DNA from: Chryseobacterium shigense | Lineage (GTDB): Bacteria > Bacteroidota > Bacteroidia > Flavobacteriales > Weeksellaceae | Assembly: GCF_900156575.1 (NCBI RefSeq) | Contig: NZ_FTNY01000002.1 | Span: 124,001 to 188,000 of the forward strand | Length of the DNA: 64,000 nt | Reading direction: 5' to 3' | Shown here: in pieces, positions 18,288 through 26,406 of the stretch | How positions within the stretch are numbered: the stretch's first letter is position 1 | Layout: the number at the start of each line of letters is the position of its first letter | The notes under the pieces: generated by a model | The model's input: the letters and a program-made list of their open reading frames with translations, nothing else | Databases searched by the model: none | Told to the model about the DNA's origin: nothing | Program-made: the position numbers and the translations under genes

Positions 18288-18295
18288 TATTTTTG
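18288..18295 (+). promoter_or_regulatory. -7 element upstream of yidD-lgt
   Basis: TATTTTTG matches TAnnTTTG. It lies inside the longest open frame of yidD, so the real start must be downstream; TTG at 18303 is then the only codon giving a normal YidD. Confidence 0.6.
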
Positions 18296-18302
18296 CATTG
18301 TT

Positions 18303-18554
18303 TTGAAACTTACATTCAATAAAATCATTAGTTTTCCTTTGGTAATTTTAATAAAATTCTACCAGTGGTTTATTTCGCCCCTACTTCCTAAAAACTGCCG
18401 TTACGAACCCACCTGCTCTCATTATATGGTGGAAGCACTTCAGGTGCATGGTATTTTCAAAGGATTGTGGATGGGAATGAAAAGAATTTCAAAATGCCAT
18501 CCTTGGGGAGGCAGCGGCTATGATCCTGTTCCACCCAAAAAATCAAACCAGTAA
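18303..18554 (+). CDS. yidD: Membrane protein insertion efficiency factor YidD
   Basis: Small protein of about 83 aa that assists YidC-dependent membrane insertion. It has the conserved core [20 protein letters not shown], then [10 protein letters not shown], and the C-terminal [14 protein letters not shown], with the family's Cys and His residues. The frame stays open upstream to 18192, but that 37-residue extension is unconserved and contains the -7 box, so the start is placed at the TTG codon at 18303 (M-KLTFNKI), near-leaderless. It is followed 21 nt later by lgt, forming a membrane/lipoprotein biogenesis pair. Confidence 0.88.
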   Translation: MKLTFNKIISFPLVILIKFYQWFISPLLPKNCRYEPTCSHYMVEALQVHGIFKGLWMGMKRISKCHPWGGSGYDPVPPKKSNQ

Positions 18555-18575
18555 TAAACTATTAAATCAATAGAA

Positions 18576-19844
18576 ATGAGCAACTTATTTTTCAGAATTT
18601 ATCTCGTCGTATTTGCATTGATTACGCAGTTTGCGTTGGCTCAGGAATACCCGGGAGATGTATCTGACGGAACTCTGAAGGTAAACGGAACCGGTATTCC
18701 GGTAAAGATTTATTCTACCACAGAGATCATTCCTCTTAGTGCTTTTCCGGAAAAGACAACAGACAGCAATGTACTGGTCATCCTGAATGACTCAAATCTT
18801 GAACCGGCCCACTTTGATTCAAGTGCTTTAATTATAGCAAAATACAAGACTTTCAGATATCAGTTTTTCGATAAAAACTTTAGGCTGATTGACAGCCCGG
18901 TAACGCAGGACAACATCACCGCTTTCAAATATGCTGTAAAGTCAGCCAAACCTATCACAGAATCTGACCATATAGCTCTAGAAACACCTTTCAAAATCTG
19001 GGATCCTTCAAAAGGGATCCAGCTAGGTCCGGTGACCCTGCATTTTTACAGCTTAATGTTTGTTTTCGCTTTTGGTTTTGGCTATGTTTTAATGTTAAGA
19101 ATCTTCAAGATCGATAATGTAAACCAGAGATATCTGGAACCTCTCTTCACATGGACTCTGATCGGAACTATTTTAGGAGCCAGATTAGGGCATGTTATTT
19201 TCTATCAGCCGGAATTGTTTAAGGAAGATTTCTGGAGCGTCTTTTTACCGATAAGCACTAAAAACGGGTTGAAATTTACAGGATTCTCCGGGCTGGCCAG
19301 TCATGGAGCCACAATAGCACTTATTTTCACTACCTTATATTACTCGTTCAAGATCATTAAGAAAAATCCATTCTGGGTCTATGACAGAATCGGGATTGTG
19401 GTTGCTTTAGGCGGTGCATTTGTGAGAATTGGTAATTTTTTCAATTCAGAGATTGTAGGAAAAGCAGTGGATCCCAATTCTCCGTTTGCCATTCTTTTCC
19501 CACAGCAGAGCAGTGAATATGGGCCTACAGTTCCCCGCTATCCGGGTCAGCTTCTTGAGGCTGCGGGCTATTTTCTATTGTTCGTATTGTTATGGATATT
19601 ATACAGAAAAACAAACAAAAAATATCAGCAGGGATGGCTGTTTGGATTATTCTTTATTATCCTTTGGGCAGTAAGGTTCTTTGTTGAATTCCTGAAAGAG
19701 CCTCAGGGCGATGAGTTTATCCGTATCGGAGGACTGAATACGGGCCAGGTACTTTCTATTCCGTTTATGATCGCAGGGGTGGTGATCATGATTATTTCTA
19801 AAAAATTCAAGATTACGCAGGCAGAAAACGAAAAACCTGAATAA
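18576..19844 (+). CDS. lgt: Prolipoprotein diacylglyceryl transferase with N-terminal periplasmic extension
   Basis: Inner-membrane enzyme that moves diacylglyceryl from phosphatidylglycerol to the lipobox Cys of prolipoproteins. The enzyme part starts near residue 145 (GPVTLHFYSLMF) and shows the family residues: GARLGHVIFY, GLASHGA (active-site His region), RIGNFFNSEIVG (Lgt signature) and RFFVEFLKEPQ near the end. Total length is 422 aa against about 290 for E. coli. The extra N-terminus has its own signal peptide (ending ALAQ) and a soluble beta-rich segment of about 120 residues with no recognised domain. It is cotranscribed with yidD. Confidence 0.93.
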   Translation: MSNLFFRIYLVVFALITQFALAQEYPGDVSDGTLKVNGTGIPVKIYSTTEIIPLSAFPEKTTDSNVLVILNDSNLEPAHFDSSALIIAKYKTFRYQFFDKNFRLIDSPVTQDNITAFKYAVKSAKPITESDHIALETPFKIWDPSKGIQLGPVTLHFYSLMFVFAFGFGYVLMLRIFKIDNVNQRYLEPLFTWTLIGTILGARLGHVIFYQPELFKEDFWSVFLPISTKNGLKFTGFSGLASHGATIALIFTTLYYSFKIIKKNPFWVYDRIGIVVALGGAFVRIGNFFNSEIVGKAVDPNSPFAILFPQQSSEYGPTVPRYPGQLLEAAGYFLLFVLLWILYRKTNKKYQQGWLFGLFFIILWAVRFFVEFLKEPQGDEFIRIGGLNTGQVLSIPFMIAGVVIMIISKKFKITQAENEKPE

Positions 19845-19860
19845 TAACAGATGATAAAAT

Positions 19861-19898
19861 AAAAGGGCAAATTTGCAGTGAAGCGAATTTGCCCTTTT
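19861..19898. terminator. Bidirectional terminator between lgt and nnr
   Basis: AAAAGGGCAAATT (19861-19873) pairs perfectly with AATTTGCCCTTTT (19886-19898). The two genes converge on it. Confidence 0.85.
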
Positions 19899-19941
19899 TA
19901 TTTTTATGGATCGGACCGTTTAATCTATCTTTTTTATTTGA

Positions 19942-21459
19942 TCATAATTTCATTCCGGTTCTCTTAGTCAATTCCTCGAAAACAGCTCCAAATTCATTGA
20001 TGACATCCGTAGGAAGCATCGATTCTTTAGAGTATTTCTCAGCAGCTAAATCAGCTGCCCGGCCATGAAGCCAAACGCCTAAAACACAAGCTTCTTCCTG
20101 AGTATACCCCTGTGCCAGCAGTGAAGTCAGAATGCCGGTAAGAATATCTCCGCTCCCGCCTTTAGCAAGCCCTGCATTTCCGGTAATATTATAAAATACC
20201 TTTCCTTCCGGGGTAACCACCTGGGTGTGATGGTCTTTTAAAACGATATAGAGGTTACATTCTTTAGCTTTTTTAAGGGCAAGTGCCAATCTTTCAAAAG
20301 AATTTTCCGTACTTCCGAATAGCCTTTCAAATTCCTTGGGATGCGGCGTTATGACAGAGTGTTCAGGAATCAGCTCTATATTTTTTTTATCTTTTGAAAG
20401 AATATTCAATGCATCGGCATCTAAAATCAGAGGGTGAGTGTATTCTTTTAAGAAATCCAGCAGGCCGTTTTCTGTATCTTCATGAGTTCCCAAACCAGGT
20501 CCAATACCATATACTGTAGGGGCCTCCGTTTTGAAATTTTCTATAAATCTTGTTCCGCTTTCTATAAACATGGCTTCGGGACATGAGATCTGCAGAATTT
20601 CATATCCACAAGCTGGCGCCAGTGTAAAAGTAAGGCCTGCCCCCACTTTTAAGGCTGATTTTGTAGCCAATACGGCTGCTCCAATCTTGCCATAACTTCC
20701 TCCGGCAATGGTGGCTTTTCCGTAAGTCCCTTTATGCGAAAAATCTTTTCGAGGTTTAAAAATACCATCGATAAGCTTTTCGTCAATTGTAAAATATTCA
20801 GTGGTCTCCGATTCCAGGTACGCGGGATGCAATCCTATATCGAGAATAATTACAGTTCCTGCATACTGGCCTGTTTCCGGATGAAGAAAACTCTTTTTCC
20901 AGGATTGAAAACTTAGGGTGTAATGAGCTTGAAAAATAACCGGATGATCTTCAAATATATTGTCTGCCGGCAGACCTGAAGGAATATCGACCGCAATTTT
21001 AATACAATCCTGCTCATTCAAAAACTCTACCAATTCTCTGTGAATACCTTCTAAAGGACGTGACAGCCCGGTACCAAAGAGGGCATCAATTACAATGGTT
21101 TTGGCATCAAAATTATATAGTTCTGCTTCTTTGAATTCCCTTATAGAAATTCCAGAAAAATCTCTGAGTCTTTTTAAATTTACGGAAGCCTGATCTGAAA
21201 ACTTGCCTCTGATGTTTTTTATAAAAATATCTACATCGAAACCTTTGGTATAAAGAATTCGCGCTACGGCAAGTCCATCACCGCCATTGTTTCCGGTACC
21301 ACAGAATAGAGCAATTTTTTTATGGTTTTTACAATTTTCGGAAATCCAGCCTGCCAAAGTCTCGGAAGCCCTTTCCATAAGCTGTATGGAGGAAACAGGT
21401 TCATGCGAAATTGTAAAGCTGTCCCAGCGGCGTATTTGTTCTGCGGTAAATATTTTCAT
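19942..21459 (-). CDS. nnr: Bifunctional NAD(P)HX epimerase/dehydratase
   Basis: Metabolite-repair enzyme of 505 aa. The N-terminal YjeF_N domain (about 1-215) epimerises damaged NAD(P)HX, with GTGNNGGDGLAVARIL binding the nucleotide and DALFGTGL. The C-terminal ribokinase-like domain (about 225-500) dehydrates S-NAD(P)HX using ADP, with PTVYGIGPGLG, DADALNIL, ITPHPKEF and the catalytic NAGLAKGGSGDILTG. The order and length match E. coli NnR. It is a single gene. Confidence 0.95.
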   Translation of the reverse strand: MKIFTAEQIRRWDSFTISHEPVSSIQLMERASETLAGWISENCKNHKKIALFCGTGNNGGDGLAVARILYTKGFDVDIFIKNIRGKFSDQASVNLKRLRDFSGISIREFKEAELYNFDAKTIVIDALFGTGLSRPLEGIHRELVEFLNEQDCIKIAVDIPSGLPADNIFEDHPVIFQAHYTLSFQSWKKSFLHPETGQYAGTVIILDIGLHPAYLESETTEYFTIDEKLIDGIFKPRKDFSHKGTYGKATIAGGSYGKIGAAVLATKSALKVGAGLTFTLAPACGYEILQISCPEAMFIESGTRFIENFKTEAPTVYGIGPGLGTHEDTENGLLDFLKEYTHPLILDADALNILSKDKKNIELIPEHSVITPHPKEFERLFGSTENSFERLALALKKAKECNLYIVLKDHHTQVVTPEGKVFYNITGNAGLAKGGSGDILTGILTSLLAQGYTQEEACVLGVWLHGRAADLAAEKYSKESMLPTDVINEFGAVFEELTKRTGMKL

Positions 21460-21667
21460 AAGATGGTGTGAAACTTTTAACCAAATTACGAAAGATTTCT
21501 TTGACGGTGTATTCTTAGTTACAGAAATGCACGTAAATTATTACTATGATAAATATTTAATTAAAAATATTAAGCCTCCTTAAAAAAACTATTAACTACA
21601 GTCTATAATTCAATAATTATGGAATAAAAAAACTCTAAAAAGTAACGTTTTTTACATTTTTTAATTA

Positions 21668-21675
21668 TATTTTTG
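21668..21675 (+). promoter_or_regulatory. -7 element of mscL
   Basis: TATTTTTG, a perfect TAnnTTTG match, 29 nt before the mscL ATG. Confidence 0.55.
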
Positions 21676-21704
21676 TGTGTATACTAATAAAAAAAATATA
21701 AATT

Positions 21705-22085
21705 ATGGGATTTGTTAACGAATTTAAAGCCTTTGCTTTTAAGGGTAATGTACTTGATCTGGCTGTCGGTGTCATTATCGGAGGGGCTTTTGGAAAAATT
21801 GTTTCCTCTTTGGTAGAAGACGTCATCACGCCGCTTTTACTGAATCCTGCATTGAAGGCTGCGGGTGCAGAAAATATTTCAAAACTTTCCTGGAATGGGG
21901 TTACTTATGGTAATTTCCTTTCTGCTGTGATCAGCTTTTTGTGTATCGCTTTGGTATTGTTCTGGATCATTAAAGGAGCCAACAAAATCATTAAAAAAGA
22001 TGAGGCTGCGCCAGCGGGACCTACTGCAGATCAACAGTTGCTGACTGAAATCAGAGATCTTCTAAAAAGCAAAAATAACATATAA
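21705..22085 (+). CDS. mscL: Large-conductance mechanosensitive channel MscL
   Basis: Osmotic safety-valve channel of 126 aa, slightly shorter than E. coli MscL (136). The N-terminal amphipathic helix and pore helix read EFKAFAFKGNVLDLAVGVIIG followed by GAFGKIVSSLVEDVITP. A shorter loop leads to TM2 (FLSAVISFLCIALVLFWII), and the C-terminal bundle helix ends in QLLTEIRDLLK. It is a single gene with its own promoter and a shared bidirectional terminator. Confidence 0.96.
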   Translation: MGFVNEFKAFAFKGNVLDLAVGVIIGGAFGKIVSSLVEDVITPLLLNPALKAAGAENISKLSWNGVTYGNFLSAVISFLCIALVLFWIIKGANKIIKKDEAAPAGPTADQQLLTEIRDLLKSKNNI

Positions 22086-22090
22086 CACAA

Positions 22091-22113
22091 AAGCACCTCA
22101 AATTGAGGTGCTT
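22091..22113. terminator. Bidirectional terminator between mscL and the serA-like gene
   Basis: AAGCACCTCA (22091-22100) and TGAGGTGCTT (22104-22113) form a 10-bp stem with a 3-nt loop between convergent genes. The T-run is short on either side. Confidence 0.65.
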
Positions 22114-22137
22114 CATTATTTTGATTCGTTTCAGCGA

Positions 22138-23097
22138 TTACTGAATCTGTAAAATACTTGAAATCTGTTCTGCCAGAGAAAGTCCGATTCTGTCCTGAGC
22201 TTCTAAAGTAGATGCTCCTGTGTGAGGAGTCAGAGAGATCTTCGAATGGTTCAATATGGCTTTGGAAGGAGTAGGCTCATTGATGAAAACATCTAATCCT
22301 GCAAATTTCACTTTGCCTGAATCCAGGGCTTCTATCAAAGCTGACTCGTCAATAACGCCACCTCTTGAACAATTCACTACGGCAACACCGTCTTTCATAA
22401 TGTCAAACTCATTTTTCCCGATCATATATCCATCTTTCTGAGCCGGAACGTGCAGGGTAATAAAATCTGAATGTTTCAATACTTCCTGAAGCGGTTCAGT
22501 TTCAATATCTACATTGATAAACTGGTTATTATAGAATTTCACTTTGATGCTTGCCTTTCCGACATTATTATCTGCTGCAACGACTCTCATTCCCAGTCCG
22601 AGAGCAATTCTGGCAACCTCCTGTCCTATTCTTCCCATTCCAACGATACCAATGGTTTTTCCTCTTAGTTCGATACCTGCAGTATAGGCTTTTTTAAGCC
22701 CTGCAAATTCTGTATCTCCTACCAACGGCATTTTTCTATTGGAATCCTGAAGAAATCTTGCTCCTGAAAATAAATGGGCAAAAACAAGTTCAGCAACTGA
22801 TTCTGAAGAAGCAGAAGGGGTATTGATTACATGAATTCCTTTTTCTCTTGCATAGTCTACGTCAATATTATCCATTCCTACACCACCACGTCCAATAATC
22901 CCAAGCGAAGGGCATCCGTCTATAATATCTTTTCTTACCTGCGTGGCACTTCTCACCAACAGGGTGCGGATTTTATGTTCATTAATGTAATCTACCAAAA
23001 ACTCCTGCGGAACTTTTGCAGTGATCACTTCAAACCCTTTCTCAGTCAGGGCATCAATTCCAGATTGATCCAGACCGTCATTTGCTAAAACTTTCAT
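22138..23097 (-). CDS. D-3-phosphoglycerate dehydrogenase (no ACT domain)
   Basis: D-2-hydroxyacid dehydrogenase of 319 aa, most likely phosphoglycerate dehydrogenase, the first step of serine synthesis. It has the NAD-binding motif GIVGMGRIGQEVA near residue 150 and the catalytic Arg (NCSRGGVID), Glu (FINEPTP) and His (LTPHTGAST). It lacks the C-terminal ACT/ASB domains of longer SerA proteins, so serine feedback through those is not expected. No serC or serB lies adjacent, so the serine role is inferred and another 2-hydroxyacid substrate is possible. Confidence 0.85.
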   Translation of the reverse strand: MKVLANDGLDQSGIDALTEKGFEVITAKVPQEFLVDYINEHKIRTLLVRSATQVRKDIIDGCPSLGIIGRGGVGMDNIDVDYAREKGIHVINTPSASSESVAELVFAHLFSGARFLQDSNRKMPLVGDTEFAGLKKAYTAGIELRGKTIGIVGMGRIGQEVARIALGLGMRVVAADNNVGKASIKVKFYNNQFINVDIETEPLQEVLKHSDFITLHVPAQKDGYMIGKNEFDIMKDGVAVVNCSRGGVIDESALIEALDSGKVKFAGLDVFINEPTPSKAILNHSKISLTPHTGASTLEAQDRIGLSLAEQISSILQIQ

Positions 23098-23197
23098 AAA
23101 TACAATTGATATTAAAAAGTGAAAAGATTTAAAAATTAAATAATTTTCAGTGCGTACACTTTCCTTGTTTAATTTTTAAATCTTCGTATATGTTTTC

Positions 23198-23605
23198 TTA
23201 ATCTTCTTTGAAAACTTCAATGGTTACCTGCTTTTCTACAAGGTCTGTAAATCTGCCTTTGTATCTTGTCGCTCTTACCAAGTGGTTGTCTATCCAGTGA
23301 TAGTTACCTCCTCTAGGTTTTCCGCAGAGTACGCTGTGGTATTTGAAGCCGTGCTTGTCCAGCCAGTCGATGGTAATCTGTTTCAGGTTTTCTGTTCTTG
23401 ATGTGAAAAAACAGATCTGATGCCCTTCGTCATACCATTTGTTGACTGTTTCAAGTGCATCCGGGTAAGGCTCACAGGTAACCATTCTTTCTGGTTCTTC
23501 GTTCGGAACGTCCTCTGTAATGGTACCGTCGATGTCTATTAAGTAATTTTTTACCCCGTCCTTAAGAATCGGACTTATATGCTCTTTATATTCTAACTCC
23601 ATCAT
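23198..23605 (-). CDS. HAD-superfamily phosphatase (LNS2-like)
   Basis: Cytoplasmic HAD hydrolase of 135 aa. Motif I YLIDIDGTITED carries the nucleophile Asp; motif II is CFFTSRTE; the last acidic motif is HWIDNHLV. The short cap-less layout and GNYHWIDN resemble LNS2/lipin-type HADs; such proteins are often labelled phosphoheptose isomerase in flavobacteria, which the motifs do not support. The -7 box at 23620-23627 lies inside the longer open frame (from 23650), so the start is ATG at 23605 or the adjacent ATG at 23602. Substrate unknown. Confidence 0.75.
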   Translation of the reverse strand: MMELEYKEHISPILKDGVKNYLIDIDGTITEDVPNEEPERMVTCEPYPDALETVNKWYDEGHQICFFTSRTENLKQITIDWLDKHGFKYHSVLCGKPRGGNYHWIDNHLVRATRYKGRFTDLVEKQVTIEVFKED

Positions 23606-23619
23606 TAAAATTTGAATGG

Positions 23620-23627
23620 CAAAGTTA
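23620..23627 (-). promoter_or_regulatory. -7 element of the HAD phosphatase gene
   Basis: TAACTTTG on the - strand, a perfect match to TAnnTTTG, 15 nt before the chosen ATG. It excludes the upstream ATG at 23650. Confidence 0.6.
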
Positions 23628-23814
23628 CAATTTTTAGATTGAACCTCCATATCAAATTTAGTTTATATTAAAAATACGCTGTAAAAAATACTGTTTAGCG
23701 AATAAAATCAACAATATTTTGTCATTAATGCAGATCTGGTTAATTTTATTCCGTTTTAAATGCTCATTCTAATGTTATATGTTGAACAAAAAATGAAAGG
23801 TTTAAGGCGATGTT

Positions 23815-24231
23815 TTAAAATTGATCTCCCAAACTGATCCTTAAACGGTTCAAAGCATTCATTAAGGAGATACTGGAGGTAAGCTCCACGATTTCTTTTT
23901 CCGAAAATTCCTTTTTTAGTTCTTTAAGTACAAGTTCCATATCTGCAGTAAGACCTGTCACAGCATCTGCCCATCTTAATACCAAAACCTGCTGATGGTC
24001 AAATGACACAGAATGTTGATAACCAGGAATTTTATCAATTAAGGAGGTTTCTATTCCCATTTCTCTTAATTCATTAGCGTGAAAACTACAGCAATAGGAA
24101 CATCCGTTTAACTGGGATATTCTTAATTCAGCCAATGCTATAAGTTTATTGTCTATTTCTGAATTTCTGATGCTGGCATGTGCCTGATACAAATACCCTA
24201 CTGTCTTTTTTGAAATCTCCTGGTAATCCAT
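23815..24231 (-). CDS. Carboxymuconolactone decarboxylase/AhpD-family protein
   Basis: Small all-helical protein of 138 aa with the AhpD-like redox motif CSYCCSFHANELR: Cys-x-x-Cys followed by x-x-His, near residue 41. These proteins act as thiol-dependent peroxidase partners or alkylhydroperoxidases. A divergent AraC gene is 112 nt upstream, and a perfect TACCTTTG box (24246-24253) sits in the gap, so the AraC protein may control it. The target oxidant is unknown. Confidence 0.88.
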   Translation of the reverse strand: MDYQEISKKTVGYLYQAHASIRNSEIDNKLIALAELRISQLNGCSYCCSFHANELREMGIETSLIDKIPGYQHSVSFDHQQVLVLRWADAVTGLTADMELVLKELKKEFSEKEIVELTSSISLMNALNRLRISLGDQF

Positions 24232-24245
24232 TTCTTTTTTTTTGA

Positions 24246-24253
24246 CAAAGGTA
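24246..24253 (-). promoter_or_regulatory. -7 element of the AhpD-like gene
   Basis: TACCTTTG on the - strand matches TAnnTTTG, 15 nt before the ATG. Confidence 0.55.
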
Positions 24254-24313
24254 AAAGGAACAATGTCTTTAAAAGAGGATAAAAACGGGATCAGTAAGTA
24301 AAAATAAAAGATC

Positions 24314-24321
24314 TAATTTTG
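24314..24321 (+). promoter_or_regulatory. -7 element of the divergent AraC gene
   Basis: TAATTTTG on the + strand, 22 nt before the ATG at 24344. It and the opposite promoter are about 60 bp apart. Confidence 0.55.
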
Positions 24322-24343
24322 CAGGATCAAGCCTGACAAAAGC

Positions 24344-25207
24344 ATGGATCATATACAAGAGCTTATTGAGATAGAAATCACGGAACTCTCCGAATGGCAA
24401 GACCGATTTCGTAAAAACAGTTTTTTCGAGCTGGTATTTATCCTGCAGGGAAAAGGAATTCAAAGTATAGAGTACCGAACCCAGGCTTATGGAAAAAATG
24501 ATTTCTTCCTTTTGCCGTATTCCAAATGTCATGCGTATGAAATTTCAGAACCCACTACCTTTCTTTTTGTAAGATTCACAGAACATTATTTCAAAAATCT
24601 TAAAAATACGTCGATAGATTATTTACAATGGTATAGTAAACTTAATTATATTATTGGTTTTTATGATTTCAACGCAGGCCTCTACTTCAGTGACGAAAAA
24701 GATAAAAACCTTGTCAAAAAGTTATTCGAAATCATCCTTATTGAGAAAGAACAGAGATCAGCTTATTCTGAAACTATCATAGCCAATACAGTCGCATCCA
24801 TATTGACGATAATAAGTTCAAAATTAATTGCACCACATGAGGTATGCAAGAAGAGTGACGATAAAATAGAAGACATCATTCAACATATTAATCAGAATAT
24901 TATTGATGAGAACAAATTATCTGTTGCCTACCTCTCAGAGAAATTCAACATTTCCAAAAAATATTTCAGTGAATACTTTAAAAGAAATACCGAGGAGCCA
25001 TTAAAAGAATATATTCAGAAAACAAAGCTTCAGATCGCAGTCAACCGGATAAAATATACGAAATCATCTTTTCAGGAAATTGCCTGGAGTCTAGGTTTTA
25101 CGGACAGCAGCCATTTAAACAAATCTCTGAAAAAATATTTTGGGGTAACTTCATCTGCCGTAAGAAAGGAAAAAGTTTCAGTGATGCAAATAAGTAAGGA
25201 AGTGTAA
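24344..25207 (+). CDS. AraC-family transcriptional regulator
   Basis: Regulator of 287 aa. The N-terminal AraC-type cupin sensor (FELVFILQGKGIQSIEYRTQ; FFLLPYSKCHAYEI) is followed by a linker, then the C-terminal double HTH (about 185-280): VAYLSEKFNISKKYFSEYFK and FQEIAWSLGFTDSSHLNKSLKKYFG. Divergent transcription with the AhpD-like gene suggests that gene as its target, as is common for AraC regulators and peroxidase or aldehyde enzymes. The effector is not known. Confidence 0.85.
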   Translation: MDHIQELIEIEITELSEWQDRFRKNSFFELVFILQGKGIQSIEYRTQAYGKNDFFLLPYSKCHAYEISEPTTFLFVRFTEHYFKNLKNTSIDYLQWYSKLNYIIGFYDFNAGLYFSDEKDKNLVKKLFEIILIEKEQRSAYSETIIANTVASILTIISSKLIAPHEVCKKSDDKIEDIIQHINQNIIDENKLSVAYLSEKFNISKKYFSEYFKRNTEEPLKEYIQKTKLQIAVNRIKYTKSSFQEIAWSLGFTDSSHLNKSLKKYFGVTSSAVRKEKVSVMQISKEV

Positions 25208-25401
25208 GACCGGAAAAAGTAAGCTGCGGAGCCCCTAAAGATCAACTTCGTACGATTTTATTGGTTTTTAATCAAATATCATAGTCCAATACTATACCTA
25301 CAAGTTTTTTTTCTGCTATCAACGACTGTATTTGTTTTTGTACCTTGATCCTATAACCTATGATGTTTATCTAAAAATTTTCAAAATACATTTATTAGGC
25401 T

Positions 25402-25409
25402 TACATTTG
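25402..25409 (+). promoter_or_regulatory. -7 element of idi, implying a leaderless transcript
   Basis: TACATTTG, a perfect TAnnTTTG match, ends 5 nt before the idi ATG, so transcription would start at or just before the start codon. No TTG at -33 is evident. Confidence 0.55.
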
Positions 25410-25414
25410 TAGAA

Positions 25415-25927
25415 ATGGAAGAATTTGTAGTTTTAGTAAATCCTGAAGATGACGTTTTGGGCCTTATGGAAAAGCAGCAGGCTCATATCAACGGTCTTCT
25501 GCACCGTGCATTTTCCGTATTTTTGTTCAATAGCAAAGGTGAGATGCTTCTTCAGAAAAGAGCAGCAGGAAAATACCATTCTCCCAATCAATGGACCAAT
25601 GCCGTATGTTCTCACCCAAAAGAAGGTGAAACTTATCTTGAAGGTGCTCAACGCAGGCTTCATGAAGAACTTGGAATTCAATCTGAACTTTCGGAAAAAT
25701 TCAGTTTTATCTATAAAGCAGATGTAGGAGGCGGTCTTTGGGAGCACGAACTCGACCACGTATTTGTAGGACACCATGAAGCTGATTTCAATCTGAATAA
25801 GGAAGAAGTGGAAGAAGTAAGATTCATTTCCATGAAGGATCTTGATCAGGAAATGGCTGAAAATCCGGGAAATTTTACGGAGTGGTTCAAAATTATCCTT
25901 GAAGAATATAAACACCATTTTAATTGA
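25415..25927 (+). CDS. idi: Isopentenyl-diphosphate delta-isomerase, type I
   Basis: Nudix-fold enzyme of 170 aa interconverting IPP and DMAPP for isoprenoids such as menaquinone and carotenoids. Features are LHRAFSVFLFN near residue 30, QKRAAGKYHSPNQWTNAVCSH with the active-site Cys in NAVCSHP, the Nudix-like region GAQRRLHEELGI, and GGLWEHELDHVF with the catalytic Glu. The small secreted-protein gene downstream overlaps its stop by one base (TGATG). Confidence 0.95.
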   Translation: MEEFVVLVNPEDDVLGLMEKQQAHINGLLHRAFSVFLFNSKGEMLLQKRAAGKYHSPNQWTNAVCSHPKEGETYLEGAQRRLHEELGIQSELSEKFSFIYKADVGGGLWEHELDHVFVGHHEADFNLNKEEVEEVRFISMKDLDQEMAENPGNFTEWFKIILEEYKHHFN

Positions 25928-26397
25928 TGAAAAAAATACTGCTTGGAGCCGCTTTTTTATCGGCAAGTTTATTTTTTGCCCAAAAAGCAAAAGTATATGA
26001 CAGTCCCGGCTACTCTATCGAAGTGCCGGAAGGCTGGAGATCTACCAACGACAGTGAGATTGTCAATATTTTCCCTGCTAACGAGATCGGAGCCATTACC
26101 ATTTCAGAATATCATGGTCTGGACCTTCCGAAAGCAGACATGAAAAAATTCATCCTTGCTCTTTACCAGTCTCAGGAACCTGAGAATAAAATAAAGGAGA
26201 GCAAAGGTAAAAAAGGCTACACAGAATATTTCTACGAGTATTTTGATGAAAAAGAAAAACTGTTCTGGATCACCAGAGCATTTCAGAGAGATAAAGATCT
26301 GTATCTTGTCTCCATCAACTGTGGCCAAAAGTTCTGGAACGGAAATTATATGAACCTATTTAACGAAACTTTCAACAGCTTTAAAATAAAGAAATAA
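25927..26397 (+). CDS. Small secreted protein of unknown function
   Basis: Protein of 156 aa with signal peptide MKKILLGAAFLSASLFFAQ. The mature part (YSIEVPEGW; TISEYHGLDLPKADMKKFILAL; SINCGQKFWNGNYMNLFNETFNSFKI) looks like a compact alpha/beta fold of the PsbP/DUF1795 type, but I would not name it. The ATG at 25927 overlaps the idi stop by one base, so it is translationally coupled. gcvT follows 9 nt later, giving an idi-orf-gcvT operon. Confidence 0.7.
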   Translation: MKKILLGAAFLSASLFFAQKAKVYDSPGYSIEVPEGWRSTNDSEIVNIFPANEIGAITISEYHGLDLPKADMKKFILALYQSQEPENKIKESKGKKGYTEYFYEYFDEKEKLFWITRAFQRDKDLYLVSINCGQKFWNGNYMNLFNETFNSFKIKK

Positions 26398-26406
26398 AAA
26401 TTAAAT

